Of a stretch of DNA of 64,000 bases, positions 1-9,127 are shown piece after piece (position 1 is the stretch's first letter; the number at the start of each line of letters is the position of its first letter). Under the pieces are notes generated by a model. The model was not told the DNA's origin. It saw only the letters and a program-made list of their open reading frames with translations, and did not search any database. The stretch lies in NCBI RefSeq assembly GCF_006716315.1, contig NZ_VFOV01000001.1:4356501-4420500 (forward strand), given 5' to 3'. Source of the stretch: Nocardioides albertanoniae. Its GTDB lineage: Bacteria > Actinomycetota > Actinomycetes > Propionibacteriales > Nocardioidaceae. The translations under genes and the position numbers were made by a program.

Positions 1-454
1 ACCACGCCTCGTCCAACAACCCGCGTACGTCCCGCCAGGGCCCCTCGTCCAGCAGCAGATAGTTGCCCTCCGTGATCACGATCGACTCCTCACCGATCCG
101 CACCCCGCCAGGCACCGGTTCGTCGGTGACCCGGCTGAACGTCGGCCACGCGACTCGATGCCCTTCCCGGACTCGCCGCAGCGCGGCCACATACCCCTCG
201 GCATCGAACGTGTCCGGCTCTCCTTTGCGGTCTCTCGCCCCCATCGCGTCCAGCTCGGCGTTGCTCAGGTGGAAGCCGTCCATCGGCGCTACCACCGCGG
301 CCCGGCCGGCCACGCCGAGCGCGTCACGCAGCCGCCCTGCCAGCGTCGACTTCCCCGCACCCGGCGGCCCGACGATCCCCAGCACATACCGACCCGCCGC
401 GCCGGCCTCAGCCCTCAGCCGCACCCGCTCCGCCAGCTCGACGACGCTGTCCAC
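1..454 (-). CDS. nucleoside/nucleotide kinase family protein (3' part outside the window)
   Basis: The reverse strand reads from a GTG at 454 off the left edge, so the C-terminus is missing. A strong Shine-Dalgarno AGGAGG (462-467) sits 7 bases before the GTG and decides the start. Residues 29-37 form a Walker A loop (GPPGAGKST). It is followed by a region with 'MDGFHLSN', typical of the pantothenate-kinase/uridine-kinase-like P-loop kinases, and by an 'ITEGNYLLLD' segment. The family phosphorylates small cytosolic nucleosides, sugars or pantothenate; the substrate here cannot be named. It is divergent from the LuxR-type regulator at 600. Confidence 0.85.
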   Translation of the reverse strand, partial: MDSVVELAERVRLRAEAGAAGRYVLGIVGPPGAGKSTLAGRLRDALGVAGRAAVVAPMDGFHLSNAELDAMGARDRKGEPDTFDAEGYVAALRRVREGHRVAWPTFSRVTDEPVPGGVRIGEESIVITEGNYLLLDEGPWRDVRGLLDEAW

Positions 455-599
455 CCTGATCCCTCCTCAGCCTCCGACTCAGCCTCCGGCCACCACCGAC
501 TCCGGCCACCACCGAGCCATTCTGCTCGTTCCCCCACACCCCCTGGCCTATCGCACTAGCGTGCAGACGAGAGCCGAAGCATGCAGGAGGAGGCGGAGG

Positions 600-1709
600 A
601 TGTCAGCCTCGCCGGAGATCGAGTTCAACAGTCCGTCCGAGCCCGGAACGACCCCCACCTTGGGAGTCACCGGGGTGAGCCCGGACGAAGAGCACATCTA
701 CCGCCTCCTGGTCTCCCTCGGCGCCACCGATCAGAAGCACCTGTCCGACCTGATGCATCGCTCGGCGACCTCCCCCGAAGCGCTCGAGGCCGCGCTCGAG
801 CGCCTCCTCGAGCGCGGCCTGGTCACCACCCACGGCGCACCGCCCCGCTACACCGCGACAGCTCCCGACGTCGCCTTCGGCCCGCTGCTCCTGGAGACCC
901 AGGCAGCGGTCAACACGGCGAGCTCGGCGATCTCGGAGCTCGCCGAGGAGCACCGCTCCAACGCCCGCCGTCACAACGCCGAGCTGCTCGTCGAGGTGGT
1001 GACCGGCCAGTCGGCCCTGCGCCAGGCGCTGCGCAACATCCAGCTCTCGACCCGCACCGAGATGCTCTGGTTCTGCCGGGCGGGGCATGTCGCGATGCCG
1101 TCGAGCGACAACGACGAAGAGTTCGACATGCTCGCCCGCGGTGTCCGCTACCAGGTCCTCTACGAGCACGCGCTGCTGGAGGAACCGGGCATGATCGACA
1201 GCCTCGTCCTAGGCGTACAGGCAGGTGAGCAGGCGCGAGCCGTCGCACAGCTGCCGGTCAGGATGGCGATCTCCGACCGCACGATCGCGCTGATCCCGCT
1301 CGTGCCGGTGCGCGACGACATCACCGAGCCGACAGCCGCCCTGGTGCGCGACAGCAACCTGCTCACCGCCCTCATCGCCCTCTTCGAGAGCTACTGGGCG
1401 GCAGCCTCGCCGCTCCGGGTCGGCGACGCCTCGACCGACCCCACGTTGCAGGTCACCTCGCCCACCTCACCGATCTCGGCAGCCGACAGACAGCTGCTGT
1501 CCTTGCTGGTCGCCGGCGTCTCCGACAAGGCGATCGCCAGTCGGCTCAAGGTCAGCGGCCGTACGATCCAGCGCCGGGTCAGCGATCTGATGGCGCTGAC
1601 CCGAGCGCAGACCCGCATGCAGTTCGCCTGGCAGGTCTCCCGGCGCGGCTGGCTGAGCGACCAGGACCACGACCGAGAAGACCAGCCACACCCTCAGCCG
1701 AGGCCGTAG
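600..1709 (+). CDS. LuxR-type HTH transcriptional regulator with TrmB-like N-terminus
   Basis: A 369-aa cytosolic protein. I chose the ATG at 600, just after a purine-rich GGAGGAGGCGGAGG stretch; the frame is open further upstream but that part looks non-coding. Residues ~25-70 form a winged-helix/TrmB-like segment (LLVSLGATDQKHLSDL). The middle resembles the phospholipase-D-like sensor region of such regulators. Residues ~293-355 are a LuxR C-terminal HTH (QLLSLLVAGVSDKAIASRL, then SGRTIQRRVSDLM). The gene converges on and overlaps by 16 bases the secreted subtilisin at 1694-5410. That pairing suggests, but does not prove, that it regulates the protease. Confidence 0.85.
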   Translation: MSASPEIEFNSPSEPGTTPTLGVTGVSPDEEHIYRLLVSLGATDQKHLSDLMHRSATSPEALEAALERLLERGLVTTHGAPPRYTATAPDVAFGPLLLETQAAVNTASSAISELAEEHRSNARRHNAELLVEVVTGQSALRQALRNIQLSTRTEMLWFCRAGHVAMPSSDNDEEFDMLARGVRYQVLYEHALLEEPGMIDSLVLGVQAGEQARAVAQLPVRMAISDRTIALIPLVPVRDDITEPTAALVRDSNLLTALIALFESYWAAASPLRVGDASTDPTLQVTSPTSPISAADRQLLSLLVAGVSDKAIASRLKVSGRTIQRRVSDLMALTRAQTRMQFAWQVSRRGWLSDQDHDREDQPHPQPRP

Positions 1710-4700
1710 GCACCCACGACCGTCTGCGTCATCGTCCCGCCGCCGCTGTCGCCCACCCGCACCTTCAACGACACGTCGTCGGCTCCGCGCGGCGGCCGCA
1801 CCCGGGCGTCGAACGACTTCCCGTGAGGGTCCACCCCGAGCGGCGACCAGGTCGCCCCCTGGTCGAACGATGCCCATGCCTTCAGCGACGTGACCCGGGG
1901 CGCCTGCCGGCCCAGGCCAGGATGCTCGACGGTGAAGCGTACGTCCTGGAAGGCACGCGGTGAGACCACCTGGTTCGCGAGCCCGACCGGCACGTCGTAG
2001 TCGACGCGCATCATCGGCAGCGGCGCCGCCTTCCCTGCGGCAGGACGCTCCGAGCCGAACCTCCACACCGTGTCCGTGGCGGTGCCGAGCGTCCAGTCGG
2101 CCGTGCTGCGCCGAGTGCTCAGCTCGACCTGGTAGGTCGCCTTCGCTCGGTTCGCGGCGTACGTCCCCCAGACGCCGCCGCCTTCGCCGATGACCTCACC
2201 GTCCTCGAGCACCCGACCGGTGGCCTCTCTGCCCGAGGCCCGTGCGTACGTCGCCCCGGCTCCCTGCACGAACTCGGCGAGCTCGATCCTCAGCTCGTCT
2301 CCGGTGCGGGTCGCTCCGCCGGTGGTGACCGCCGGCCGCTGCACGCCGCCATACCAGTCGTAGCCGACCTTCTCCCCCGGCCGATACGTACGCAGCTCGT
2401 GGATCGCACCGCCGGAGATCGGGTTGATCTCGTCCCAGGAGAGATAGTGCAGCACGTGCTGGCGCCACACGGTGTCGCCGGTCGAGACATACTCGACCCG
2501 CGCCTGCGGCGTACGCAGCTCGTGCTGCGCCTCGACGATCGTGCTCTTCTGCCACGGCCGCCAGGCGAACCGCTGCTCCTTGGACCACTCGCCGCCGCCC
2601 ATCTCGTGATACCTCGCCGTGATCGTCGCCGTGTTCTTCGACGACACCTGGTGCACGATGCGCTCCGGCACCCGATGCGGCGAGACCTGCACGATGTCGT
2701 AGCGGTAGTCGGGCGTCTGATCACCCTCCATCCGCAGCGACAGCGGGCCGTGCGCCAACCGCGCGGCGACCTGCTTCTTCTCCTCCTGGGAGAGCACCGC
2801 CATCGGCAGCGGCAGGCGGGTGCCGCGCCCGGTGAACTTCACCCACCACGAGACGCCGTCGTCGGGGGCGATCAGCACCATCGCCGCGCCGGCCTCGGCC
2901 GCGGCCGCAGCGACCGCCGCCTGACCTCCCTTCCGGGCCAGGTGCACGACGACGATCTGATCGCTCACGTCGCGCCCCGCGTAGTCCTCGGGCCCACCTC
3001 GCCCGACGTCCACGACGGGCAGCGCGCCCCTCAGCCGCCCCTCCGGCGAGTAGCGCTCATAGCGCGGCCACAGAGTGAGGCCACCTCGTCCGGGCTCCTC
3101 GGCCCGCAGCATCGGCGCCGACAGCTGCCACCGGGAGGAGAACTCGAAGTCACCCTTCTGCACCGGATCGGTCGGCGTGACGTAGACCTGCGACGTACTG
3201 TCGAACTTCATCGTCGAGTTCGTCAGGCTGCGTCCGGCCACCTCGCGATGGGTGATGAAACCGAGGTTGCCCCGAGGCTCGGCCGGCCGCGGTGTCTCGA
3301 TCCGCATCCGGTTGGCCTTCCGGGCGTCGATGACCAGATCCATGTCGTCGGTGACCTCCAGCTCGGGGTCGACGATGACGTTCGCCTCCTCGCCGGCGCT
3401 GATCATGGCGTGCAGGAAGTACGTCCCCTCGGCGACCTCGATCTCGCGCGTCTCCCCCGCCTTGTCGAAGGTGAGCACGTCGAAGCGCGAGTCCTCGCCG
3501 AGCAGCACGATGGGTGACGAAGACGTGTCCTCTCCGTCTCTCGAGACGCTGTCGATCGTCACCGTGTGGGTCGGCGGCTCCTTCGCGACACCCACCGTGG
3601 TGTGCACGACGACGTCACCGGCGGTGGCGGTCAGCCACCCGGTGTGCTGGCCCGTGGGCAGCGCGGCCAGGTCGACGACGACCGGCACCGAGGCCGTACG
3701 CCCCGCCGGAACCGTCACGCTCTCAGCTCCGCCATCCTCGCCGATCGTGACGGCGTCCCCGCTGGCGTCGCCGCTCTGGTCGGTGAGCTCCAGGTCGAGC
3801 GACAGCTCGACGTCGCTCTCCCCCGTGTTGGTCCAGGTGACGTCGCGCGTGATGGTGCCGTCGTCGCCGTCGACGTGGCTGCCGAGGTCGACCGACCCGG
3901 TGCCGCTCACCGCCTGCGTGGTCGCGCGGGCCACGTCGACGCGACCACCGCCCTGCTCGTACGCCGTCTGCCCGTCCTGCGCGGCAGCGGTGCTGATCAA
4001 CGCGTCCTTGAGCTGCGCCCGCGACCAGTCGGGGTGCTGCGACGCCAGCAGAGCCGCGGCGCCGGCGACGTGCGGCGCCGCCATCGAGGTGCCGCTGGCT
4101 GCGGTGTAGGTGGCGTCGACCGGGTCGCCGAGGCTGGTTCCTGCCGCCCGGGCAGCGACGATGCCGACGCCGGGTGCGGTGATGTCGGGCTTGACGGCCA
4201 GGTCGCCGACCCGCGGGCCGCGGCTGGAGAAGTCGGCGAGGCTGTCGTCGCGGTCCACCGCGCCGACGGTGAGCGCCGAGTCGGCGGCGCCCGGGGATCC
4301 GACGGTCGAGCTACCCGGCCCCTCGTTGCCTGCCGAGATCACGAACAGCATGTCGGCGGACTCGGAGAGCTCGTCGACGGCCCGGCTCATCGGGTCGGTG
4401 CCATCGGTCGGGTCGCCACCGAGGCTCATGTTGACGACATCGGCACCCCGCTCGGCTGCCCACTCCATCGCCTCGATGATGTCGGAGTCGTAGCCGGTGC
4501 CGGCATCGGAGAGCACCTTGCCGGAGATCAGGTCGGCCCCCGGCGCGACGCCGGAACGCGAGCCGTCGGAGGCCGCGCCCGTGCCAGCGACCGTGGACGC
4601 GACGTGCGTGCCGTGCCCATGCCCGTCATGGGCTGTCTCTTCGGTCGAGAAGTTCTCCTCGGCGACGACCCGTCCGGCCAGGTCGGGATGGTCGGCGTCG

Positions 4701-5410
4701 ACGCCGGTGTCGAGCACGGCGACGGTGGCGCCGGTGCCGTCGATCCCGGCCTCCCATGCGGTCGGAGCGCCGATCTGCCGGGTGCTCCGGTCGAGGTCGG
4801 CCTCGACCTTCCCGTCGAGCCACAGCTTCTCGACCCCGCCGCGCAACGCCGGGGCGTCCGCCGACCTCGCGGAGCCGCCGGACCCTCCGGTGAGCGACGT
4901 CCAGAACGCCCCGGCCTCGGCCTTGTCGACGCTCAGCGCCTGGGCGTCGATGCTCTCCAGCCGCTCGGTCGGGTCTGCCCCGTCGAGACTCGCGGCGCCC
5001 CGCGCACTCGGCCCGTCGGCATAGGTCGCGATCACCGGCAGCTCGTCGACACCAGCGTCGTCGTATCCCTGGTCGATGAGGGCATCCACGCTGAACAGCT
5101 CGCGGTCGATCGCATCATCGGCGACGTACGGAACCACGTCGAGCGGCAGCATGTGCAGCTCCCCGTCGATCTCCATCTGGTGGACCGTGATCTCCTCACG
5201 CCCCTTCGCCGGCTCGAACGTCACCGACCGACGCCCGCCGATCGTGGTGAGACGTACGGTGTCACCGGTCAGCAACGTCACCGCCGTCGAGCGCTGCGTC
5301 TGCGCTTGCGACGCCGATCCCCGCGCCCCCTCCTCCGCTGCCGCCGCACCGGTCGTCGCGGCAGCCCCCACCGCCACCACCGTGATTCCTGCGATCAGTC
5401 TCCAACGCAT
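1694..5410 (-). CDS. secreted S8 family serine peptidase (subtilisin-like) with PA-domain insertion
   Basis: A 1238-aa protein starting with an arginine-rich, Ala-rich signal peptide (residues ~1-25). The subtilase triad is visible: Asp234 in AVLDTGVD, His266 in HGHGTHVA, oxyanion Asn362 in SAGNEG and Ser442 in SGTSMAAPH. An N-terminal propeptide-like part (~26-215) precedes the catalytic domain. Downstream are Ig-like beta segments and, near the middle, a PA-like Ala-rich stretch (AAVAAAAAEAGAAMVLIAPD). The length is typical of large exported actinobacterial subtilases. It likely hydrolyses extracellular protein; the substrate is unknown. The upstream region contains repeat copy A. Confidence 0.93.
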   Translation of the reverse strand: MRWRLIAGITVVAVGAAATTGAAAAEEGARGSASQAQTQRSTAVTLLTGDTVRLTTIGGRRSVTFEPAKGREEITVHQMEIDGELHMLPLDVVPYVADDAIDRELFSVDALIDQGYDDAGVDELPVIATYADGPSARGAASLDGADPTERLESIDAQALSVDKAEAGAFWTSLTGGSGGSARSADAPALRGGVEKLWLDGKVEADLDRSTRQIGAPTAWEAGIDGTGATVAVLDTGVDADHPDLAGRVVAEENFSTEETAHDGHGHGTHVASTVAGTGAASDGSRSGVAPGADLISGKVLSDAGTGYDSDIIEAMEWAAERGADVVNMSLGGDPTDGTDPMSRAVDELSESADMLFVISAGNEGPGSSTVGSPGAADSALTVGAVDRDDSLADFSSRGPRVGDLAVKPDITAPGVGIVAARAAGTSLGDPVDATYTAASGTSMAAPHVAGAAALLASQHPDWSRAQLKDALISTAAAQDGQTAYEQGGGRVDVARATTQAVSGTGSVDLGSHVDGDDGTITRDVTWTNTGESDVELSLDLELTDQSGDASGDAVTIGEDGGAESVTVPAGRTASVPVVVDLAALPTGQHTGWLTATAGDVVVHTTVGVAKEPPTHTVTIDSVSRDGEDTSSSPIVLLGEDSRFDVLTFDKAGETREIEVAEGTYFLHAMISAGEEANVIVDPELEVTDDMDLVIDARKANRMRIETPRPAEPRGNLGFITHREVAGRSLTNSTMKFDSTSQVYVTPTDPVQKGDFEFSSRWQLSAPMLRAEEPGRGGLTLWPRYERYSPEGRLRGALPVVDVGRGGPEDYAGRDVSDQIVVVHLARKGGQAAVAAAAAEAGAAMVLIAPDDGVSWWVKFTGRGTRLPLPMAVLSQEEKKQVAARLAHGPLSLRMEGDQTPDYRYDIVQVSPHRVPERIVHQVSSKNTATITARYHEMGGGEWSKEQRFAWRPWQKSTIVEAQHELRTPQARVEYVSTGDTVWRQHVLHYLSWDEINPISGGAIHELRTYRPGEKVGYDWYGGVQRPAVTTGGATRTGDELRIELAEFVQGAGATYARASGREATGRVLEDGEVIGEGGGVWGTYAANRAKATYQVELSTRRSTADWTLGTATDTVWRFGSERPAAGKAAPLPMMRVDYDVPVGLANQVVSPRAFQDVRFTVEHPGLGRQAPRVTSLKAWASFDQGATWSPLGVDPHGKSFDARVRPPRGADDVSLKVRVGDSGGGTMTQTVVGAYGLG

Positions 5411-5428
5411 GTCCTGCCGCCTCCAGCC

Positions 5429-5523
5429 TGGGAATTCGAGCCCCTGGGTGAAAACTCTCGCCCCATTCGGCCAGGCCAGTCAGCGGTTCGGACTGTCACA
5501 CCTGCGTCATGTCACCAACGCGA
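5429..5523. repeat. ~95-bp direct repeat, copy A
   Basis: This stretch runs from TGGGAATTCGAG to GTCACCAACGCGA and recurs at 9283-9376 in the same orientation, with about seven differences including one gap. It fills the space between the subtilisin start (5410) and the end of the membrane-protein gene at 5538, so it probably includes the subtilisin promoter. Together the two copies bracket the ESX-like operon. Confidence 0.9.
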
Positions 5524-5537
5524 CAGGACACGCGCCA

Positions 5538-6302
5538 TCAACCCCGACCCCACCACCGGCGCTTGGGCCGCTCGGCTTCACTGATGGCCACGGCACGCTC
5601 CCGGATCTCGGCAGCCAACCCCTCGATGCCTCCGTCGATGCCATCGAGGATGTGCATCTCCCCGGGAACCAAGCGCGCACACCACAACCGCGGTATCCGC
5701 CTCTTGTGGTCGACCGCTGACGGATCAACCGGCACGACTCGCACCTCGTCGAGGCTCGAGTACGCCGTCTCGACATCCCCCACCGCGATCTCCGTGCGCA
5801 ACCCGTACTGCTCGTTCAGGATTCGCGTCGGCGTCAGCCACACCCCACCAGGTCGGAACAGACCTACCGCGCGGAGCGCGGGAAACCCCAGAAAGTACGC
5901 CGCAGGGAACGCCGCCAGCACCGGCCAGAGCCAGTTCTCCTCGATGGCTCCGACGATACCCATCACCAGGAACCAACCGCCCAAGATCAGAAACACGAGG
6001 AGGTTGAGGCCAAAGCCACGACGGTCCCTACGGGGAAGGAACCGGGCACGCTCGTCGTCGACGACCGTGTCCGTGGCTGGGAGTGGCGGAACCGCCGGCC
6101 GCTTGATGAGGAGCAGAGTGAAGCACGAGACCAACACGATCACGCCGAGCACGACCGGGAGCGACGACCAGACGATGGCGAACGGCTCGTCGTGATACAG
6201 CCGTAGAACCACTACGCCGATCCCGAGTGACAGCAGCCCTGACAGGACAGCCAGGGTGGCGCCGAACGGTCCTGGAACCGAAAAGGTGCTCAATCGAACC
6301 AC
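5538..6302 (-). CDS. multi-pass membrane protein, last gene of ESX-like operon
   Basis: 254 aa. Hydrophobic segments at about residues 12-33, 43-65, 97-117 and 121-142 suggest four membrane spans, followed by a ~110-residue cytosolic tail containing WLTPTRILNEQYG and a basic end. Its start overlaps the end of the preceding gene by 13 bases, so it is translationally coupled to the WXG100-like gene. The topology resembles that of the first gene of the operon (8193-8954): four spans, then a soluble tail with a nucleotide-sized beta domain. No family is recognised. A role in accompanying or protecting against the secreted protein is inference from position. Confidence 0.75.
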   Translation of the reverse strand: MVRLSTFSVPGPFGATLAVLSGLLSLGIGVVVLRLYHDEPFAIVWSSLPVVLGVIVLVSCFTLLLIKRPAVPPLPATDTVVDDERARFLPRRDRRGFGLNLLVFLILGGWFLVMGIVGAIEENWLWPVLAAFPAAYFLGFPALRAVGLFRPGGVWLTPTRILNEQYGLRTEIAVGDVETAYSSLDEVRVVPVDPSAVDHKRRIPRLWCARLVPGEMHILDGIDGGIEGLAAEIRERAVAISEAERPKRRWWGRG

Positions 6303-7558
6303 CCGCCCACGGCCTTCACTGCCCCGGAAACTCCTGACCCGATGGCGTCAGCGGTGTCGCCGAGAGCCTTCCCGCCCTCGTCCAAGGCTTTGCCCACGTC
6401 GGGCCCGTTCTCGAACAAGGAGTCGATGGCACCATCGGAGAAGATCGCGGCCCCAGCTCCGACTGCCGTGCCTATGACAGCACCGACTGCCGTTCCTGCA
6501 CCTGGGACCACCGACCCGATCAGCGCCCCAGTCGCGGCCCCGGCCGCGATGCTCGCCCCTGCGCCCGCCACGACTCCAACCGCTGCTGAGGCTCCCTGCG
6601 AAACAACGATCTGCGTACCTGTCTCACCTTCTTGGTAGTCGTTGTATATGCCGAGCCCGAGTCCGAGGGGTCCGAGAACCTTGCCGGCACGCCCAAGGAC
6701 CTTCGGAATCTTCCCCCCATCGAGTTTTGAGGCGTCGTCAAGAAGCTTCTCGGCTTGGTTCAGCTTTCCCTCGAGTACGAGTTGATCGGCTCTGAGCTTG
6801 GTCTCATCGAGCGTCTTGAAGAAGAGCCACTTGCGCTTCATGTAGCGCTCTGGGTGCGCCTGAAGGTCTCTGATGGCTTGCTTGGTCTCGTCGACGAGCG
6901 ATTGGGCCCGGGCGTGAAGCTTCGACTGCTTCATGGCGACGTTCACGCCGATCGCACCAGCTGCGGCATCGCCGAGAATCTCGGTGACGTTGAGAATCCA
7001 CGCGGCATGTTGGTTGGGCGAATACTTGTGCTGCAGCGCCTCGCAGGCGGTCGCGTACTGCCGGTCGATGCGGGCAGCCTCAGCCTTCGCGTCGCTGTAG
7101 GCGATGACCTTGTCCATGTGGGCGTTGTACGCCGCCACGTCCTTCTCGTACTGCGCCACCTGCTCCGGTGTCCCGGAGAAGGTGCCCGGCGGCTGGACGG
7201 GCGGCTGACCTGGGTCCTCGACAAGAAATCCGGACACAACGAGCGACGCGGCCCGTGCCTCCGTCCGCACGTCCTCCATCTGGTCCTGGCACCGCCGCAG
7301 CTTCTCAGCGAAGTCTTCGAGGTCACCAGCCATGTCCTTGGCGGCCTTGTGCAGGTCCTCGGTCTTGTCGCGCGCCTTGGACATCAGGTCGACGAACTCG
7401 TCTCCGGCGTCGGCGTGCCACGAACCGTCTGCGTCCTTACGCGAGTCGTTCAGCTTGTCCACCGCGTCGTCGAGCTTGGCGGCCAGCTTGTTCTTCAGCC
7501 ACTGCGCGGCGCTCTCGACGTGCGCGGGCTTGCCCTGGATCTCGGTGTCGACGCTCAC
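6290..7558 (-). CDS. WXG100-like protein with glycine-zipper C-terminus, candidate type VII effector
   Basis: 422 aa, GTG start at 7558, overlapping the upstream stop as GTGA. The N-terminal ~100 residues are a helical hairpin with the WXG-like turn 'GSWHADAGDEF', typical of ESX substrates. Residues ~110-300 are helical. Residues ~325-375 form an alternating Gly/Ala/Val stretch (GVVAGAGASIAAGAATGALIG) of the glycine-zipper type that can insert into membranes. The gene sits with a small ESX-like partner and membrane proteins. The likely role is export through a type VII system encoded elsewhere. No catalytic toxin domain is visible, so if it is toxic the membrane segment is the candidate. Confidence 0.75.
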   Translation of the reverse strand: MSVDTEIQGKPAHVESAAQWLKNKLAAKLDDAVDKLNDSRKDADGSWHADAGDEFVDLMSKARDKTEDLHKAAKDMAGDLEDFAEKLRRCQDQMEDVRTEARAASLVVSGFLVEDPGQPPVQPPGTFSGTPEQVAQYEKDVAAYNAHMDKVIAYSDAKAEAARIDRQYATACEALQHKYSPNQHAAWILNVTEILGDAAAGAIGVNVAMKQSKLHARAQSLVDETKQAIRDLQAHPERYMKRKWLFFKTLDETKLRADQLVLEGKLNQAEKLLDDASKLDGGKIPKVLGRAGKVLGPLGLGLGIYNDYQEGETGTQIVVSQGASAAVGVVAGAGASIAAGAATGALIGSVVPGAGTAVGAVIGTAVGAGAAIFSDGAIDSLFENGPDVGKALDEGGKALGDTADAIGSGVSGAVKAVGGWFD

Positions 7559-7845
7559 TTGCCCATCGCCTTCTTGATGTCGTCGAGCCCCGCCTCAGCA
7601 TCCGCGTCGGCGCGCTGGTAGTAACGACGGCACACCCCGACGGCGTCGGCAGCACCCGACATAGCGGTCGACACGTTCCCCGTGCTGTCGACGATCTGGC
7701 TCAACATGCTGGTGATCACCGCGGTCATCGGGCCGGCGTCGATACCGCTGGGCACTCCACCGGCCAAGCCCTCCAGCCCCTCGGCGCCCGCGTCGAGCTC
7801 GACGGTGATATCGCTGAGCACTGACAGCTCGACATCCACACTCAT
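7555..7845 (-). CDS. small ESX/WXG100-associated helical protein
   Basis: 96 aa. The ATG at 7845 overlaps the upstream stop as ATGA; an in-frame upstream extension to 7953 would run through the preceding gene and looks non-coding. The protein is acidic and helical (DITVELDAGAEGLEGLAGGV at the front, then AMSGAADAVGVCRRYYQRADADAEAG), as in small partners encoded before WXG100/LXG effectors. It probably pairs with or chaperones the 422-aa product that follows with a GTGA overlap. It lacks a clear WXG tripeptide, so the assignment rests on size, helicity and context. Confidence 0.75.
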   Translation of the reverse strand: MSVDVELSVLSDITVELDAGAEGLEGLAGGVPSGIDAGPMTAVITSMLSQIVDSTGNVSTAMSGAADAVGVCRRYYQRADADAEAGLDDIKKAMGK

Positions 7846-8156
7846 GCGGAGCCCTCGTCGTCGCTGAGACCTGGGTCGATGTCGAGGAACAACAGGTCGT
7901 ACGGCGTCTCGTCGTGCACGCGCTGGAGCGCTGGCACGTCGCAGACCACCCACGAGGACTTCGGTAGGTAATAGCGATGAAGTCGATCGATCGCCGAATA
8001 GGTGTAGAGAGCAGTACGCCCGTCTTCCACCGTGTGCATGAGGACTCTGCGTGTCGCTGGGTCGTCCTCGCTCGTCGTCGGCACGTAGACGAACGGCGGA
8101 AAGTCGCGCCGCGCCCCCGAAGCTTCTGCAGCGGTCTCGCTGTCATTCATGGTCAT
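7842..8156 (-). CDS. SAV_915/SseB-like small protein
   Basis: 104 aa. The central part (FPPFVYVPTTSE, then TALYTYSAIDRL and LLFLDIDPGL) has the spacing of the short SAV_915/SseB-N-like proteins found beside ESX-type genes in actinobacteria. It has no signal peptide or membrane span, so it is cytosolic. It ends with an ATGA overlap onto the next gene and starts 36 bases after the upstream membrane-protein gene, so it belongs to the same operon. The function is unknown; the family match is from memory of its pattern and is tentative. Confidence 0.7.
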   Translation of the reverse strand: MTMNDSETAAEASGARRDFPPFVYVPTTSEDDPATRRVLMHTVEDGRTALYTYSAIDRLHRYYLPKSSWVVCDVPALQRVHDETPYDLLFLDIDPGLSDDEGSA

Positions 8157-8192
8157 ACCCTCCCGATAGAGAAACTGATGTCAACGACCGCC

Positions 8193-8954
8193 TCAGCGCT
8201 CGCGACGGGGCTTGCGGGTCATGTCGGCGGCGGACAAACCAAGCTCCTGCTGAAGCCAGTCTGCAAGACCCTCCGCGGTGTGTCCCATCATCGAGCAGCG
8301 GACAACCATCGAGTCCGCGGCGATCCTCCGGCTCCCTCGCCACGGGGCCGGGCATTCGGTCACCACGGCTGGTGACTCCAGCATCAGGACCACCGCGTTC
8401 CCTCGACCGCGCACAATCTGAACGGCGCTCCGCGGGCAGCCGGCCCAACCAGCCGGAGTGTTGTGAACGATGTAGTCGTCCAGGAGCACGAGGGCCTCGT
8501 TGCGACGCCTCCCCCCGATGGCGAGCAGGGCCCGAGCAAGGAACCATGCGCCAATCGCTCCGACGATCACAGCGCCGAGCGCCCAGTCGCTCCCCGCCCG
8601 GAATCCGAGCACACAGATCACGACACCCCCGATGCCCAGTCCCAGGTCGAGCGCCACTGCATGCCACCAGTCGCCGCGCCATGCGTGAACCTCGACCCCG
8701 TTCTTGCCGTCGTAAACACATGGCTCAACCGTCGGCAGCTGACGCGTCCCCACCAGCGCGAGCCCCAAGGCGATCGTGATGCCGACAGCGAGCACCGTGA
8801 ACCAGGCGGCCACGCGTATCGGAACGACGTCAGCAGGGACTTGCGAGAACGCAACCCAGGCGAGCAGTGCCCCGAGCGTCGCGAGGAAGAGGTTGCCCAC
8901 GACCTCGCTCCACTTCTCGCGGCCACGGAACGGGATTGCTTGCGGCGAACTCAT
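8193..8954 (-). CDS. multi-pass membrane protein, first gene of ESX-like operon
   Basis: 253 aa with four hydrophobic segments (about residues 22-40, 46-69, 100-118, 122-143) and a ~110-residue soluble tail (ALVLLDDYIVHNTPAG onward) ending in a basic cluster (TRKPRRER). Its architecture parallels the last gene of the operon (5538-6302). The operon promoter should lie in 8955-9127, where no obvious motif was found. No family is recognised. It might be a membrane partner or immunity protein; this is inference only. Confidence 0.75.
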   Translation of the reverse strand: MSSPQAIPFRGREKWSEVVGNLFLATLGALLAWVAFSQVPADVVPIRVAAWFTVLAVGITIALGLALVGTRQLPTVEPCVYDGKNGVEVHAWRGDWWHAVALDLGLGIGGVVICVLGFRAGSDWALGAVIVGAIGAWFLARALLAIGGRRRNEALVLLDDYIVHNTPAGWAGCPRSAVQIVRGRGNAVVLMLESPAVVTECPAPWRGSRRIAADSMVVRCSMMGHTAEGLADWLQQELGLSAADMTRKPRRER

Positions 8955-9127
8955 CGGATCAGCCCTTCGCTGACTGTCGTGTCCGGTGCCATCGTCTACT
9001 TCCAGTTCGAGAACAGGTGCTCAAGGACCGTCATACCCAGAAACCACTGATCTAAACCAGATCATCTCGACAAAATCGGACGTCGGCCCGGGCACGTCAA
9101 ACCTCTGAACCGTCGCACCTCCACCGC

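Noticed and set aside
3566..5584. Long open frame on the plus strand opposite the subtilisin gene (672 codons)
   Set aside because: It is antisense to a gene with intact catalytic motifs; its translation is Arg/Gly-rich without family pattern, as expected from high-GC shadow frames.
8955..9127. A gene between the ESX-like operon and the lacI remnant
   Set aside because: Only short frames with no family pattern; likely the operon promoter region.
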